From Paenibacillus senegalimassiliensis (GTDB lineage Bacteria > Bacillota > Bacilli > Paenibacillales > Paenibacillaceae): a stretch of DNA of 64,000 nucleotides. Shown piece by piece: positions 62,835-64,000 of the stretch; the stretch's first letter is position 1; the number at the start of each line of letters is the position of its first letter. Made by a program: the position numbers and the translations under genes. Below the pieces are notes generated by a model that searched no databases, had not been told where the DNA came from, and saw only the letters and a list, made by a program, of their open reading frames with translations. Location: positions 311,361 to 375,360 of the forward strand of contig NZ_LN909043.1 in the NCBI RefSeq assembly GCF_001486585.1, written 5' to 3'.

Positions 62835-64000
62835 ATGAAAGCAACTTGGGAAAAAATAGAGAAGAACCTCGGCGTTCTCGAGGTCGAAGTGGATGCGGAA
62901 CGTGTATCCGCAGCACTGGATAAAGCTTTTCAAAAAGTAGTTAAAAAAGCAAGCGTACCTGGATTCCGTAAAGGGAAAGTGCCTCGGGCCATCTTTGAAG
63001 CTCGTTACGGCGTGGAAAGCTTGTATCAAGATGCAATCGACATTTTGTTGCCTGAAGCTTACAGCGAAGCGATTGATCAAACGGATATCTTCCCTGTGGA
63101 TCGTCCAGAAGTGGACGTTGAGCAATTTGCTAAAGGACAAGCATTCAAATTCAAAGCTACAATCACTGTAAAGCCTGAAGTGAAGCTTGGCGAATACAAG
63201 GGCGTAGAAGTACCCGCTGTTAACGTTGAAGTGAGCGAAGAAGAGCTTGCTGAGGAACTGGAACGCCTGCAACAACGCCATGCTGAACTCGTTGTCATCG
63301 ATGAGGAAGCTGCTCAAAATGGCGATACAGTTGTTATCGACTTTGACGGTTCTATCGACGGCGTGCCTTTCGAAGGCGGCAAAGCGGAGCGTCACTCTTT
63401 GGAACTGGGAAGCAATGCCTTTATTCCTGGCTTCGAAGAACAATTGGTTGGACTGGCTACCGGCGACTTCAAGGACGTAACGGTAACCTTCCCAGAGACC
63501 TACCATGCGGAAGAACTGGCTGGCAAAGAAGCAGTGTTCCAAGTGAAATTGCATGAAATCAAACGCAAACAGCTTCCTGAGCTGGATGATGAATTTGCCA
63601 AAGATGTTAGCGAATTCGATACCTTGGACGAGTTCAAGGAAGATTTGAAGAGCCAACTGAGCAAACGCAAAGAGCAAGAAGGTAAAGCAACTCGTGAATC
63701 CGCTCTGGTAGACAAGATTGGTGAAAGCGTAGAAGTCGAAATTCCTGAAGCCATGATCAAAGGCGAAGTGGACAATATGGTCCGCGATTTCGACAACCGT
63801 CTTCGTTCCCAAGGGATGAACATGGACATGTTCCTGGGCTTCTCCGGTCAAACGGTGGATGACCTTAGAACACAAATGCAAGGTGACGCTGAGAAGCGCG
63901 TTCGTAATAACCTGGCATTGGAGCAAATTGCCAAAGCCGAGAAGATTGAAGTTACTCAAGATGAAGTTAACAAAGAACTTAACGATATGGCGGAAGCTTA
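62835..64000 (+). CDS. tig: Trigger factor (partial, cut by the window end)
   Basis: The first 388 residues of the ribosome-bound chaperone are present. The N-terminal domain has the ribosome-binding GFRKGKVPR, followed by the FKBP-type PPIase domain (AAQNGDTVVIDFDGSIDG, LELGSNAFIPGFEEQLVG) and the C-terminal arm (LPELDDEFAKDVSEFDT, IPEAMIKGEVDNMVRDF). About 40-50 residues are missing. ATG 62835 follows TGGAGGGG. It binds nascent chains at the exit tunnel; in Bacilli it often precedes clpX. Confidence 0.95.
   Translation, partial: MKATWEKIEKNLGVLEVEVDAERVSAALDKAFQKVVKKASVPGFRKGKVPRAIFEARYGVESLYQDAIDILLPEAYSEAIDQTDIFPVDRPEVDVEQFAKGQAFKFKATITVKPEVKLGEYKGVEVPAVNVEVSEEELAEELERLQQRHAELVVIDEEAAQNGDTVVIDFDGSIDGVPFEGGKAERHSLELGSNAFIPGFEEQLVGLATGDFKDVTVTFPETYHAEELAGKEAVFQVKLHEIKRKQLPELDDEFAKDVSEFDTLDEFKEDLKSQLSKRKEQEGKATRESALVDKIGESVEVEIPEAMIKGEVDNMVRDFDNRLRSQGMNMDMFLGFSGQTVDDLRTQMQGDAEKRVRNNLALEQIAKAEKIEVTQDEVNKELNDMAEA

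Noticed and set aside
62790..63959. Long minus-strand open frame (389 codons) across the trigger factor gene
   Set aside because: It is the mirror of tig, which has clear domains, promoter and ribosome binding site. The antisense frame has no ribosome binding site and a Phe/His/Leu-rich shadow composition.

Overview
The window comes from a spore-forming, Gram-positive, low-to-moderate-GC bacterium, most likely a Paenibacillus or close relative. The evidence is a 74-residue GerE, a GerM lipoprotein next to rph and rdgB (the Bacillus gene order), a YhcN-type spore lipoprotein, strong AGGAGG-type ribosome binding sites, TTG/GTG starts, and Bacilli-type promoters and terminators. No phage module, intact insertion sequence or CRISPR array was seen.

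Positions 1-14000: the end of an unknown gene and a retropepsin-like gene remnant, then a long plus-strand cluster for making and transferring unusual sugars. It holds three CgeB-type glycosyltransferases, further GT4 and GT2 enzymes, a WecB-type 2-epimerase, two paralogous UDP-GlcNAc 4,6-dehydratases, an RmlD-like and an RMD-like reductase, a UDP-HexNAc dehydrogenase, and one small beta-rich protein that may be the glycosylated acceptor. Spore-surface glycosylation is the best overall reading. Positions 14000-22300: a convergent GT4 gene, a YhcN/YlaJ lipoprotein with Met-Asn-Thr-Gly repeats, the rpiR-nagB-nagA amino-sugar operon with operator-like repeats, a MarR regulator, glpK with a candidate CcpA site, a small membrane protein, and gerE.

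Positions 22400-26000: a small AT-richer cluster, with an HxlR regulator divergent from an FAD monooxygenase, a GTP cyclohydrolase II and a RibD. It has no FMN riboswitch and no ribE/ribH, so it looks like a specialised pathway branching from early riboflavin intermediates. This is the best candidate for an undescribed system. Positions 26000-38100 are mostly housekeeping: an M20 dipeptidase, a membrane-anchored PPIase, a methyltransferase, an MBL hydrolase, PgpA, gerM-rph-rdgB, a serine hydrolase, asnB and two small conserved-looking proteins.

Positions 38200-61600 are bounded by two identical tRNA-Arg(TCT) genes in convergent orientation, each followed by the same repeat family. At the left tRNA the repeat is present as three tandem ~145-bp units that each restart with the tRNA 3' end. 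Inside lie a 2.7-kb ArsR/SDR/SDR/HxlR segment flanked by repeat copies, a beta-propeller-like lipoprotein, a type I toxin with a probable antisense RNA, tRNA-Gly, a LacI-controlled sugar ABC transporter with a large probable glycosidase, a redoxin, an oligopeptide ABC operon, ldh, a MITE-like element, an ankyrin/DUF4274 protein and a secreted CBM56-GH64 beta-1,3-glucanase. The window ends with an unknown acidic protein and the start of the trigger factor gene. Start codons were revised where a ribosome binding site clearly favoured an internal or non-AUG start.
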